Origin: an uncultured Bacteroidales bacterium
GTDB taxonomy: Bacteria; Bacteroidota; Bacteroidia; Bacteroidales; P3
DNA: 6,572 bases
Reading direction: 5' to 3'
Assembly: GCA_947177315.1 (NCBI GenBank)
Contig: CAMWTX010000088.1
Span: forward strand, 1-6,572
Positions 6,500-6,572 of the stretch are shown one piece after another. Position 1 is the first letter of the stretch. Each line of letters starts with the position of its first letter. The notes under the pieces were generated by a model. It was not told the DNA's origin. It did not search any database and saw only the letters and a list, made by a program, of their open reading frames with translations. Made by a program: the position numbers and the translations under genes.

Positions 6500-6572
6500 A
6501 TGGCAGGGAAACAAACAGAAAAAACGACATTCCAGGATACGCTCTTCATGCGCGAAGCCTTGAAACAGGCGC
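6500..6572 (+). CDS. TadA-like nucleoside/cytidine deaminase family protein (first 24 codons only)
   Basis: The reading frame from the ATG at 6500 is open to the right edge and encodes 24 residues ending F-M-R-E-A-L-K-Q-A. That run is typical of the first helix of tRNA-specific adenosine deaminase (TadA, which makes inosine at the wobble position of tRNA) and of related zinc deaminases. The catalytic HAE and PCxxC motifs lie outside the window, so the family assignment rests on this helix alone. A second in-frame ATG at 6548 (M17) would give a shorter start just before the helix; the 6500 start is preferred because of its distance from a possible promoter box. The gene is divergent from the acetyltransferase gene. 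Confidence 0.55.
   Translation, partial: MAGKQTEKTTFQDTLFMREALKQA

Overview
The window looks like chromosomal DNA from a member of the Bacteroidota, probably Bacteroidales. Three things support this: TAnnTTTG-type -7 promoter boxes in the gaps between genes, little use of Shine-Dalgarno sites, and a very large exported protein whose N- and C-terminal signatures resemble an uncharacterised protein family I remember from Bacteroidota genomes. Codon use avoids TTA, CTA and TCA, which suggests a moderately GC-rich genome. I cannot name the genus. I see no mobile element, CRISPR array, rRNA or tRNA, and no stretch above 300 bases lacks a gene.

Layout: four genes run leftward on the minus strand and one starts rightward at the right edge. 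In minus-strand order these are: (1) a chloramphenicol-acetyltransferase-family protein (6419 to 5802); (2) after a 32-bp gap, a 1594-residue secreted or periplasmic protein of unknown function (5769 to 985); (3) plsY, the acyl-phosphate:glycerol-3-phosphate acyltransferase (992 to 342), overlapping the giant gene by 8 bp; and (4) mazG, a nucleoside triphosphate pyrophosphohydrolase (345 to beyond the left edge), overlapping plsY by 4 bp as ATGA. The two overlaps suggest that the giant gene, plsY and mazG are one translationally coupled operon. On the plus strand a gene beginning at 6500 is cut by the right edge; its first 24 residues look like the start of a TadA-like nucleoside deaminase. 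It is divergent from the acetyltransferase gene across an 80-bp intergenic region.

How the genes may work together: PlsY commits acyl groups to phospholipid synthesis in the inner membrane, and MazG removes aberrant or excess nucleotides; both are housekeeping functions. The least understood element is the giant exported protein coupled to plsY. It has a signal peptide, a helical N-terminal domain, a long beta-rich body with a recurring F-x-G motif, a charged low-complexity linker of about 90 residues, and a conserved-looking C-terminal domain. A role in envelope or outer-membrane lipid biogenesis is a reasonable hypothesis, but it rests on context and shape only.
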